DNA from: a bacterium
GTDB lineage: Bacteria > JAJVIF01
Assembly: GCA_022072165.1 (NCBI GenBank)
Contig: JAJVIF010000001.1
Span: forward strand, 1,081,353 to 1,145,352
DNA length: 64,000 bases
Direction of reading: 5' to 3'
Shown here piece after piece: positions 50,433 through 58,317 of the stretch (within the stretch, counting starts at the first letter, position 1; every line of letters starts with the position of its first letter). Made by a program: the position numbers and the translations under genes. The notes beneath the pieces were generated by a model. That model searched no databases and was not told where the DNA came from. It saw nothing but the letters and a program-made list of their open reading frames with translations.

Positions 50433-50957
50433 TCAGAAGCCCCCACTCCACCAGCCCCCCGGCACCGAGCCACCAGGGAGCCCCGGCACGATCCGTCCCC
50501 GGGGTGGTCGCTGCTCCTCATCCTCCGCTGGCGCAGGACCATCGAAATCGGCATCGGCATCCAGCGGCGAGGGTTCGGTCGCGAGGTCTCGCAGGTCCAC
50601 CTGGAGTCCGCCAAGGGCACGTTCCATCTGTTGCAGCAGCTCCGTTTGCCGTCGCACCTGCACCTCCAGCTGCTGCACCTGCGCCTGGGACCCTTTCAGG
50701 TCACGACGCACTTTCCCCAGCTCGCGCAGCCCCCCCAGCAGGCCAATGGCACAGATCGCAGCAAGCCCCAGCGCAATGCCGGTTGCCATGAGGAGCCAGG
50801 GGGGAATGCTGGTCCGGGACTGGGAAAGGACCACTTCCTTGAACACCAGTTCCGGGGGTGGCGGCGGGAGCGGCTTCTCCCCGGGGAGGGGCTCATCGGA
50901 CACCGCGAGGTTGATCTCCTCGTCGGGCACAGCATCAGGAGTTGGAGACTCAGCCAT
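50433..50957 (-). CDS. Membrane-anchored coiled-coil protein B, 174 aa
   Basis: An acidic N-terminal tail of about 50 residues, one membrane helix (about 56-75, LLMATGIALGLAAICAIGLL), a coiled coil (LGKVRRDLKGSQAQVQQLEV and following) and a Gly/Pro-rich end GLPGGSVPGGWWSGGF. It has the same order of parts as the next gene downstream and follows the TylF-type methyltransferase gene by 14 bases. Function unknown; the design suggests an oligomeric envelope protein. Confidence 0.65.
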   Translation of the reverse strand: MAESPTPDAVPDEEINLAVSDEPLPGEKPLPPPPPELVFKEVVLSQSRTSIPPWLLMATGIALGLAAICAIGLLGGLRELGKVRRDLKGSQAQVQQLEVQVRRQTELLQQMERALGGLQVDLRDLATEPSPLDADADFDGPAPAEDEEQRPPRGRIVPGLPGGSVPGGWWSGGF

Positions 50958-50971
50958 GACGATCGACCCGC

Positions 50972-51892
50972 TCAGGAGACTTGCGGGACACGCCAGAAAA
51001 CGCCGCCCCAGTCGATGACCTCGATGGGGGCAGTGATCTGGTGCGCGGCCCTGTAATCCGTGATCGCCTGCTTGCAGCCTTCCACCGCCCCATAGTCATC
51101 CACGATGCAGAACCCGCCCGGTGCGAGCTTCGGATAGAGCACGGTGATGGCATCCATAGTGGAGGCGTACATGTCGCCATCCAGGCGGAGAATCGACAAT
51201 TGCGTAATGGGCGCTGAGGGGAGGGTGTCCTTGAACCAGCCCCTGAGGAAGCGGACCTGCTCATCGAGGAGACCGTACTTGGCAAAGTTGGCCTGGACGG
51301 TTTCCAGTGACACCTTCAGAAACTCAAAGTGGTCGTGGGGATCCGCCTTGTCCAGCGCATGGTCGACGTCGGTGACCGGGGGGAGCCCTTCGAAGGAATC
51401 CGCCACCCAGACCAACCGGTCAGTGACGCCATAGGCCCGCAGTACGCCCCGCATCAGGATGGTCGCGCCACCCCGAAAGACACCGGTCTCGATGAGGTCA
51501 CCGGGGATGCCCTCGCGCAACACGGTCTCTATGCACTGCTGCAGATTATCCAGACGCTTCAGGCCAATCATCGACTCCGCGCCTGCGGGCCAGTCCCGAC
51601 CCTCCTCACGCTTAGCGCGACGGGCTTCCAGTGTCCCGCCCCGTGTGTAGTCCCGCATCACGTAGATCTCTTTGGGGGCCAGGAACTGCGCCAACCGGGT
51701 AATCAGATTAGTTTTCCAGTCCTTCCCCTCCCGGGCGGGATCCCACAAAGTCATGTTGTTAAAGGGACGATCCAGGCCAATCCAGTCGGTCAGCGACTTC
51801 TTTAGCAAATCCAGGTACAGCGAGGCGATTTCCGGCGACGCCATCAGGTCCGCCCGCTCAGGGGTCGCAGACGTCAGGACCGAAGCCGCCAC
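50972..51892 (-). CDS. TylF/MycF-family O-methyltransferase
   Basis: A 306-residue metal-dependent methyltransferase of the macrocin O-methyltransferase family. The SAM motif is LIETGVFRGGATILM, followed by VADSFEGLP, the metal-binding strand LRLDGDMYAST and IVDDYGA. These enzymes methylate sugar hydroxyls of antibiotics or surface glycans. No antibiotic cluster is nearby, so a sugar of lipid or polysaccharide is likelier. The GTG at 51892 has GGAGG seven bases upstream. Divergent from the FBPA/P gene. Confidence 0.88.
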   Translation of the reverse strand: MAASVLTSATPERADLMASPEIASLYLDLLKKSLTDWIGLDRPFNNMTLWDPAREGKDWKTNLITRLAQFLAPKEIYVMRDYTRGGTLEARRAKREEGRDWPAGAESMIGLKRLDNLQQCIETVLREGIPGDLIETGVFRGGATILMRGVLRAYGVTDRLVWVADSFEGLPPVTDVDHALDKADPHDHFEFLKVSLETVQANFAKYGLLDEQVRFLRGWFKDTLPSAPITQLSILRLDGDMYASTMDAITVLYPKLAPGGFCIVDDYGAVEGCKQAITDYRAAHQITAPIEVIDWGGVFWRVPQVS

Positions 51893-52015
51893 AGTCGTGC
51901 CTCCAGCGTTTCGCGCTCTTTTAAAGCAGTGACGGATTATCGCAGAAGCCTCCGGGACGTGCTACAACCACCCAAGCGCCACGATGCCGATGGCGCAGGA
52001 ACGACTCCAGCAAGG

Positions 52016-53128
52016 ATGGGCAGGCCTGTGGCGATCACACTCTCAGTCATCAAAGCCGATGTCGGCGGACTCGTGGGGCATACCAACATGCACCCGGCGC
52101 TGGTGGAAGCCGCCAGCGAGTTTCTCGGCGCGGCCCGTGATGCCGGCACCATCATTGACTTCGACATCCTGACAGTCGGCGATGACATCGACCTCTTTCT
52201 CACACATACCGCCGGGGAGAATGCCGAGACCATTCATCGGCTTGCCTGGGACTGCTTTGTGCAATGCGCGGAAGTCGCCGACACCCTGGGGCTGTATGGG
52301 GTCGGGCAGGACCTCCGGCAAAAGACCTTCGCCGGGAATGTCACCGGGCTGGGACCGGGGTCGGCAGAAATCGAACTGGAAGACCGGGCCTCGGAGGTCG
52401 TGCTGATCTTCTGCGCGGACAAAACCGATGCCGGGTGCTGGAATCTGCCCCTCTTCAAGATGTTCGGCGACCCCTTCAATACGCCGGGACTGGTGATCGA
52501 TCCGAAGATGAATCACGGCTACAGCTATGAAGTCCTCGACCTGGTGCACGACCGGGTCGCGGACCTCTCACTGCCCGGCGAACTCTATGACCTGCTGGCG
52601 TTGATCGGGTCGGTGGAGCACTACGGTATCCGTCGTGTGCGTCGCAACACCGATGGCTGTGTCGCCGCCTGCACCTCGGCGAGCAAGGTCTTCCAGGTGG
52701 CCGGCAAGAGTGTGGGAAAAGACGATCCGGTGATGATTGTCCGGGCGCAGTCGGGGTACCCCAGTGTCGGGGAGCTGACCGAGCCCTTCGCCCATCCGCA
52801 CATGGTGGCAGGCTGGATGCGGGGATCGCACTGGGGGCCGCTGATGCCGGTCCGGTTCGAGGACACCGGCATGAATCGCTTCGATGGTCCCCCGAAGGTC
52901 ATTTGCGCGGGGTATCAGATCACGGCAGGACGCTTTATCGGTCCGGTGGACATCTTCGATGATCCGGCGTTTGATGGGGCGCGCCGGGAAGCCATCGAGA
53001 TCGCGGACTACCTGCGCAAAATGGGCCCCTTCGAGCCCCATCGCCTGAGTCAGAGCGACATGGAATACACCACCCAGCCCCGGGTCCTGGACAAGCTGAA
53101 AGATCGCTTTCGTCCCGGTAGCGCGTAA
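52016..53128 (+). CDS. fbp: Fructose-1,6-bisphosphate aldolase/phosphatase (archaeal type, class V FBPase)
   Basis: A 370-residue bifunctional gluconeogenic enzyme that condenses triose phosphates and then dephosphorylates the bisphosphate in one active site. It aligns along its whole length with the archaeal enzyme by eye: ITLSVIKADVGGLVGH, VGDDIDLFLTHT, GLYGVGQDLRQKTF, VTGLGPGSAEIELEDRASE, FGDPFNTPGLVIDP, GKSVGKDDPVM (holding the Schiff-base lysine), HMVAGWMRGSHWGPLMPV and the final DMEYTTQPRVLDKLKDRF. The ATG at 52016 is where the family begins; a GTG at 51929 is upstream of a likely extended -10 (TGCTACAAC near 51960) and so is less likely. Common in archaea and deep-branching bacteria. 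Confidence 0.93.
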   Translation: MGRPVAITLSVIKADVGGLVGHTNMHPALVEAASEFLGAARDAGTIIDFDILTVGDDIDLFLTHTAGENAETIHRLAWDCFVQCAEVADTLGLYGVGQDLRQKTFAGNVTGLGPGSAEIELEDRASEVVLIFCADKTDAGCWNLPLFKMFGDPFNTPGLVIDPKMNHGYSYEVLDLVHDRVADLSLPGELYDLLALIGSVEHYGIRRVRRNTDGCVAACTSASKVFQVAGKSVGKDDPVMIVRAQSGYPSVGELTEPFAHPHMVAGWMRGSHWGPLMPVRFEDTGMNRFDGPPKVICAGYQITAGRFIGPVDIFDDPAFDGARREAIEIADYLRKMGPFEPHRLSQSDMEYTTQPRVLDKLKDRFRPGSA

Positions 53129-53161
53129 AGGCAGCACCAGCGAAGCAGGAGAGACTCACCG

Positions 53162-54157
53162 ATGAAGTCCTTGCGTGTGACAGTCGAACTGGTAGATGGC
53201 ACCGTCACCGGAGTGCGTCGGGCTAGTATTCAGCACCGTTCAGCCCGGGCCATTGCAGTTCCATATGCGGCACTTCGGGCTGATTCCGACTGGGAGGAAC
53301 TCACTAAGCCTGGTGTCTATTTCCTGCTGGGGTACCTCAAAGCTGGTCCCACGGTGTATGTAGGGCAAACCAACCACTTGATGGATCGGCTACGGACTCA
53401 CCGGAATCGAACCAACTGGCACGAGTTGATCGCTGTCACCAGCAGCGATGACTGGCTCACCATCGCCCACACCCATGTGTTGGAGAGTCGGTGTTATCGA
53501 CGCTGTCTGGCGAGCCGGTACTTCCTCCAAAATGCCCAAGAACCAAGGGAAAGCCAAATTTCCGCGCATGATCGTCAGGCCATTGAGGAGTTCCTGCAGC
53601 ACATGGTCTGCCTGACCCGATGCCTCGGCTATGACTTCCTGATGGACGAGCCCGACGCGAGTCAAACGGAAGTCGTTTCCACCTCCCCGGGAAATCAGAC
53701 TAAGAGTCAGTCCAAAGCTGGTGTTCCCTCCATTCAGGACATCTTCCTTCCAGGATCCGGCGCTCCGCCGCCCCCGGTTAAGCACGAGGCTCTTGTCCAG
53801 CCGAGTCATTCCCCAGTGCAGTTCCCGATCGTCTGCACAAACAAGCGAAACCGGCAAGCCACGATGCACGCCTGGCCCGGTCGGTATGTCGTGAAGGCGG
53901 GCTCGTTGCTGCGGAAAGAATCTCCGAAACTGATGGAAGATCCGGTGCAAGCTTGGATGCCCAAGTACCGAAAGGAGTTGGTGCAACTAGGCCGCCTGGA
54001 ACCAGTCGCTAACGCGCTTAGGACTGTCACGGATATTGAGTTCAAGAGTCCGTCTGGGTGTTCATGCTTCGTGACAGGCACTTCAAGTAACGGCTGGCAG
54101 GATTGGATCGACTCTGCAGGAAGACCACTGCAGCACTATCGCAAAGCACTGAAGTAA
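53162..54157 (+). CDS. GIY-YIG domain protein with C-terminal DUF4357
   Basis: A 331-residue protein. Residues about 45-90 form a GIY-YIG-like nuclease domain: KPGVYFLLGYL, then TVYVGQTNHLMDRLRTH, in which GVY and YVG replace the two signature tripeptides and the catalytic Arg is present. The C-terminal end SGCSCFVTGTSSNGWQDW matches DUF4357, often found with this domain. The middle is a loose Ser/Pro linker. Base composition is clearly lower in GC than the flanking genes and codon use is more relaxed, which suggests recent acquisition. Related proteins occur in defence and mobile contexts, but no such partner is here. AGGAGA lies 11 bases before the ATG. Confidence 0.75.
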   Translation: MKSLRVTVELVDGTVTGVRRASIQHRSARAIAVPYAALRADSDWEELTKPGVYFLLGYLKAGPTVYVGQTNHLMDRLRTHRNRTNWHELIAVTSSDDWLTIAHTHVLESRCYRRCLASRYFLQNAQEPRESQISAHDRQAIEEFLQHMVCLTRCLGYDFLMDEPDASQTEVVSTSPGNQTKSQSKAGVPSIQDIFLPGSGAPPPPVKHEALVQPSHSPVQFPIVCTNKRNRQATMHAWPGRYVVKAGSLLRKESPKLMEDPVQAWMPKYRKELVQLGRLEPVANALRTVTDIEFKSPSGCSCFVTGTSSNGWQDWIDSAGRPLQHYRKALK

Positions 54158-54230
54158 CCCCAGAAATAGTGGGTCTCGCTTGGCCGGAAGCTCTTTTCCC
54201 TTCCCTAAAATACCCGCTGCGCCGCATTCT

Positions 54231-54259
54231 TTGACTTCTATCAGAACTTCCCCTATGAT
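54231..54259 (+). promoter_or_regulatory. acnA: Strong housekeeping promoter upstream of aconitase
   Basis: TTGACT (54231-54236), a 17-base spacer, TATGAT (54254-54259). A second element, TG-T-TATAAC, lies at 54308-54316, so the gene may have two starts. The surrounding 150 bases are rich in AT compared with the window. Confidence 0.65.
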
Positions 54260-54394
54260 TTACCTGTTTGGCAAGGGGACAAGCAGGAATTATCCTGAAT
54301 ATTCCCTTGTTATAACGCTATCACGACGTGCGCCGCCATGGGGTCCCCGCCCCGACGACTCACTGACGACCGAGAGAGGATGGAACCACCATCG

Positions 54395-56464
54395 ATGGCT
54401 GATTCCCTGGCGTACAAAATCCTGCGCGACCACCTGGTGGAAGGCACCTTAAGTCCAGGCGAGGAGATCGGGATCCGGATCGATCAGACCCTCACCCAGG
54501 ACGCCACCGGCACCATGGCCTATCTCCAGTTCGAAGCCCTGGGTCTCGACAAGGTCCAGACCGAGCTCTCCCTCAGCTATGTCGACCACAACATGCTGCA
54601 GACTGGCTTCGAGAACGCCGATGATCATCGGTATCTCCAGACCGTCGCCAGCAAATACGGCATCTTTTACTCGAAGCCCGGCAACGGCATCTGCCACCAG
54701 GTCCACCTGGAACGTTTTGCCCGCCCCGGCGCGACCCTGCTTGGTTCTGACTCCCACACACCGACCGCCGGGGGCATGGGCTCCCTTGCGATCGGGGCTG
54801 GCGGCCTCGATGTCGCGGTCGCCATGGGTGGCGGCGCGTTTGTCTTCAGCTGCCCGGAAGTCGTCGGGGTCGAGCTCAAGGGACGTCTGCAGCCCTGGGT
54901 CACCGCGAAGGACATCATCCTCGAGGTCCTGCGGCGACTCACGGTGAAGGGTGGAGTCGGCCGGATCATCGAGTACTACGGCTCCGGCGTAAAGACCCTG
55001 ACAGTCCCTGAGCGTGCGACGATCACCAACATGGGGGCCGAGCTTGGCGCAACCACGTCCCTCTTCCCCAGCGATGACCGGACCCGCACCTACCTGACCG
55101 CCCAGGGGCGCAGCAAAGCCTTCACCGCGATGGCGGGCGATGACAACGCGGTCTACCACCATCAGCTGACGATCAACCTCGATGAGCTGGAGCCTCTCCT
55201 GGCGGCCCCGCATTCCCCGGACAACATCGTGAAGGTCAGCGATGTCGCCGGCACCCCGGTTGACCAGGTTTGTGTCGGCTCCTGCACCAACTCCAGCTTC
55301 CACGACCTGAACATCGTGGCGACCGCCCTCAAGGGCAAGCGGGTCCATCCCCGGGTCAGCATGACCGTCACCCCAGGCTCCATGCAGGTCTTCGAGATGA
55401 TCGCCCAGCAGGGAAAGCTCGCGGACCTCATCGCGGCAGGCTGCCGGATTCTGGAGTCCGCCTGCGGTCCCTGCATCGGCATGGGCCAGGCTCCGCCCAG
55501 TGGCGGGGTGTCGATCCGGAGCTTCAACCGGAACTTCTACGGCCGGTCCGGCACCCGGGATGCCAAGGTCTATCTGGCCTCTCCCGAGACCTGTGTCGCC
55601 TCAGCGCTCCTCGGCAAAATCGCCGACCCGCGCCGGATTGGTCCCTATATCAAGCCCGAAGTCCCTCGCAAGTTCCTCATCAATGACCGTCACATCCTCG
55701 CCCCGGCGAAAGACCCGTCAGAGGTGGAAGTCCTCCGCGGCCCCAACATCAAGCCGCTGCCGATGAACGACAGCATCGCCAACAACTTCAAGGTGGAACT
55801 CCTCCTGAAGGTGGGGGACAACATCACCACCGACCACATCATGCCGGCGGGCGCCAAGGTCCTCCCCTTGCGCTCCAACATCCCCGCGATCTCCGAGTAT
55901 GTCTTTTCAGTCGTCGATGACACCTTCGCGACCCGGGCGAAGGAAGCGAAGAAGAGCATCGTCATCGGTGGCGAGAACTACGGGCAGGGCTCCAGCCGTG
56001 AGCACGCCGCCCTTGCCCCCATGTTCCTCGGTGTAAAGGCGGTCATCGTGAAGGGCTTCGCCCGGATCCATAAGGCGAACCTCATCAACTTCGGCATCCT
56101 GCCGCTGACCTTCCAGAATCCGAAGGACTACGACGCGCTGGAGCAGGGGGACAAGCTGGAGCTGAAGGAAGTCCGGACCTCCCTGGAACAGGGGACCCCG
56201 ATCCGGGTCCGGAATCTCACCCGACGCACCACCATTGTGGCGGAGTACGACCTCACGCCCCGGGAGCGGGCCATCCTGATCGCTGGCGGGAAGCTGAACT
56301 TTGTCCGCCTCGAGCGCGAGGGGACCGCCCCCGCGGTCGAGGGCTACGCGCCTCCCAAGCCGCCGACGGAACCGAAGAAAGCCCCCGCGAAGCCGGCAGC
56401 CCAGAAGCTGGTCTCCACGAAGCACGCCACCACCCCCCGAAAGGCCGCAGCGACCAGGAAGTAA
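54395..56464 (+). CDS. acnA: Aconitate hydratase, with basic C-terminal tail
   Basis: A 689-residue aconitase that isomerises citrate and isocitrate in the TCA cycle. It follows the single-chain order of the Aquifex-type putative aconitase: LGSDSHTPTAGGMGSLAIG, the 4Fe-4S cysteines in VGSCTNSSFHD and ESACGPCIGMG, DNITTDHIMPAGAKVL, and the swivelling-domain IGGENYGQGSSREHAAL. It ends with about 45 residues rich in Lys, Ala and Pro (PPKPPTEPKKAPAKPAAQ, ending RKAAATRK) that are not part of the fold. The gene for the Sm-like protein 200 bases downstream carries a similar tail at its N-terminus. The ATG at 54395 begins the conserved region; ATG 54380 is possible. Confidence 0.94.
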   Translation: MADSLAYKILRDHLVEGTLSPGEEIGIRIDQTLTQDATGTMAYLQFEALGLDKVQTELSLSYVDHNMLQTGFENADDHRYLQTVASKYGIFYSKPGNGICHQVHLERFARPGATLLGSDSHTPTAGGMGSLAIGAGGLDVAVAMGGGAFVFSCPEVVGVELKGRLQPWVTAKDIILEVLRRLTVKGGVGRIIEYYGSGVKTLTVPERATITNMGAELGATTSLFPSDDRTRTYLTAQGRSKAFTAMAGDDNAVYHHQLTINLDELEPLLAAPHSPDNIVKVSDVAGTPVDQVCVGSCTNSSFHDLNIVATALKGKRVHPRVSMTVTPGSMQVFEMIAQQGKLADLIAAGCRILESACGPCIGMGQAPPSGGVSIRSFNRNFYGRSGTRDAKVYLASPETCVASALLGKIADPRRIGPYIKPEVPRKFLINDRHILAPAKDPSEVEVLRGPNIKPLPMNDSIANNFKVELLLKVGDNITTDHIMPAGAKVLPLRSNIPAISEYVFSVVDDTFATRAKEAKKSIVIGGENYGQGSSREHAALAPMFLGVKAVIVKGFARIHKANLINFGILPLTFQNPKDYDALEQGDKLELKEVRTSLEQGTPIRVRNLTRRTTIVAEYDLTPRERAILIAGGKLNFVRLEREGTAPAVEGYAPPKPPTEPKKAPAKPAAQKLVSTKHATTPRKAAATRK

Positions 56465-56501
56465 GTCCCTGCTGGCGGTCCCGACGGTCAGACAACACCA
56501 C

Positions 56502-56530
56502 GCGCACCGGAGCTCCCTCCGGTGCGCTTT
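56502..56530 (+). terminator. Rho-independent terminator of aconitase
   Basis: An 11-bp stem, GCGCACCGGAG (56502-56512) with CTCCGGTGCGC (56517-56527), then TTT and a pyrimidine-rich stretch. Confidence 0.8.
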
Positions 56531-56669
56531 CTATCTGTGCATCTGTACGCATAAGAGGGGATTTTCGGGGTCGTTTTCTCTCTGGGAATCGCTCGACTGC
56601 CACCGGAGCGTTACAACTCCGGAGTAGAATGCTGCTGTTCATCAGCCACACCGTCACAGGAGCAATCAC

Positions 56670-57005
56670 ATGGCCCCGAAGAAAACTGCCGCCACCAAAA
56701 CCGCCCCAAAATCCGCTGCCAAAGCAGCTCCCAAAGCCGCGAGCAAGCCCAAGGCATCCGCCGCGACCCGCGGAAGCTGGGACAAGCGCTGGGTGGGGCG
56801 GGAAATCGCAATCACCATCATGGATGACTCGGTCCTGGTCGGGATCCTGCGTGAATCCGACCCCTGGGCGCTCTGCATCGAGCTGACCGAAGAGCCAGGT
56901 GCGGAAGCCATCATTCCCCGCGATTCCATCGTCCTGCTGGAGTACAGCCCCACCGGGTACGGTGACTGGTTCAGCGAGGAATCTGACGACAACGCGGCGG
57001 GCTAA
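56670..57005 (+). CDS. Sm-like (Hfq/LSm-fold) protein with histone-H1-like tail
   Basis: A 111-residue protein. Residues 1-36 are a Lys/Ala/Pro-rich low-complexity tail (KKTAATKTAPKSAAKAAPKA) like that of histone H1 or AlgP. Residues about 41-93 read as an Sm fold: VGREIAITIMDDSVLVGIL (Sm1-type bent strands with conserved Gly), SDPWALCIEL, then IIPRDSIVLLEY in the place of the Sm2 strand. An acidic tail SEESDDNAAG closes the chain. Sm proteins form rings that bind RNA; the basic tail would add nucleic-acid binding. AGGAG seven bases upstream supports the ATG at 56670. No Hfq-type YKHA signature is present, so it is not ordinary Hfq. Confidence 0.7.
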   Translation: MAPKKTAATKTAPKSAAKAAPKAASKPKASAATRGSWDKRWVGREIAITIMDDSVLVGILRESDPWALCIELTEEPGAEAIIPRDSIVLLEYSPTGYGDWFSEESDDNAAG

Positions 57006-57100
57006 TCCGTCGTTACGCAAAGCATTGGGTATCATGCGACGCCGGACCTGTGACGGGTCCGGCGCGCTGTGTATCGTGACTTTCGCCGGAGGACTGACGC

Positions 57101-58234
57101 GTGAAGCTGCAGGAATATCAGGGTAAAGAACTCTTTCGGGCCGTCGGGATCCCGGTCCCGCCAGGCGAGGTCGCCACGACCCCCGACCAGGCGGTGGAGA
57201 TCGCATCGCGACTCGGCTGGCCGGTGGTTATCAAATCCCAGGTGCTGGTCGGTGGGCGCGGCAAGGCCGGGGGCGTCAAGCTCGCCCACACCGCCGAGGA
57301 AGCCCGGGAGAAGGCGACCGCCATCCTCGGCATGGACATCAAGGGTCTGACGGTCGAGAAGGTCCTGATCACGCAGGCGGTCGACATCGAGGCGGAGTAC
57401 TACGTCGCCATCACCCTCGACCGCGATGCCCGGCGCGATGTCATCATCGTTTCCGCCGCTGGCGGGATGGACATCGAGGAAGTCGCAGAGAAGACTCCGG
57501 AGAAAATCGTCAAGCACTGGATCGACCCCGCTGTCGGCCTCCCCCCCTGGCTCGCCCGGGACATCTGCTTCCGCGCCGGCTTCGATCAGGAAGCCGCCAC
57601 CAAGGCCGCCAGCATGGTGCTGAAGTGCTACCAGGCGTATGTCAAATACGACGCCACCCTGACCGAAATCAATCCCCTCGTGGTGACCCCGACGAAGGAA
57701 GTCTGGGCGGTCGACTGCAAGTTCATCATCGATGACAACGCCCTCTTCCGGCAGAACGTCACTGCCGAGGGAGAGACCGACGCCACGGACCCGCTGGAGA
57801 AGCTGGCCCAGGAGCGCAAGCTGAATTATGTCCGTCTGGAAGACGGCAACATCGGCATCATCGGCAACGGCGCAGGATTGGTCATGGGAACTATGGATGC
57901 TGTCCGGGACGCCGGCGGACGTCCGGCGGACTTCCTGGACATCGGCGGCGGCGCGAAAGCCGAAGTCGTAGCCAACAGCCTCGACCTCGTGCTGCAGGAC
58001 CCCAACGTGAAAGGGGTACTGATCAATGTCTTCGGCGGCATCACCCGCTGCGACGAAGTCGCCAAGGGGCTGCTGGAAGGGATCGAACGCACGAAACCCC
58101 AGGTGCCGCTGGTGGTCCGCCTCGAAGGGACCGCTGCCGCTGAAGGCCGCGCCCTGCTGGCGGAGTCCGGCCTCCCCTTCGCCAAGGGTCTGCGTGAAGC
58201 CGCTGAGCTAATCGTCCAGAAAAGCCTCAGCTAG
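57101..58234 (+). CDS. sucC: Succinyl-CoA synthetase beta subunit (ADP-forming)
   Basis: A 377-residue ATP-grasp subunit that with SucD makes succinate, ATP and CoA from succinyl-CoA. It starts KLQEYQGKELFRAVGIPVP, has QVLVGGRGKAGGVKLA, YYVAITLDRDARRDVII, the magnesium-site strand LTEINPLVVTP and the CoA-ligase-type FLDIGGGAKAEVV and NVFGGITRCDEVAKG. The GTG at 57101 has GGAGG eight bases upstream. A TATCAT (57029-57034) starts a short leader with a GCCGGACC/GGTCCGGC hairpin. Unusually, sucD is not next to it: it lies 2.6 kb away on the other strand. Confidence 0.96.
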   Translation: MKLQEYQGKELFRAVGIPVPPGEVATTPDQAVEIASRLGWPVVIKSQVLVGGRGKAGGVKLAHTAEEAREKATAILGMDIKGLTVEKVLITQAVDIEAEYYVAITLDRDARRDVIIVSAAGGMDIEEVAEKTPEKIVKHWIDPAVGLPPWLARDICFRAGFDQEAATKAASMVLKCYQAYVKYDATLTEINPLVVTPTKEVWAVDCKFIIDDNALFRQNVTAEGETDATDPLEKLAQERKLNYVRLEDGNIGIIGNGAGLVMGTMDAVRDAGGRPADFLDIGGGAKAEVVANSLDLVLQDPNVKGVLINVFGGITRCDEVAKGLLEGIERTKPQVPLVVRLEGTAAAEGRALLAESGLPFAKGLREAAELIVQKSLS

Positions 58235-58262
58235 CTCGCACCATCCAAACCGTCAATGCACG

Positions 58263-58299
58263 CGCGGGGCACGTCATCGACGTGCCCCGCGTTTTTTTT
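58263..58299 (+). terminator. Rho-independent terminator of sucC
   Basis: A perfect 13-bp stem, CGCGGGGCACGTC (58263-58275) with GACGTGCCCCGCG (58279-58291), then eight T. The strongest terminator in the window. Confidence 0.95.
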
Positions 58300-58317
58300 G
58301 TCAGAGGTTTGCATGCG

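Noticed and set aside
51929-52015. GTG start of FBPA/P 87 bases upstream
   Set aside because: It would add residues absent from the family and would start before a likely -10 element near 51960.
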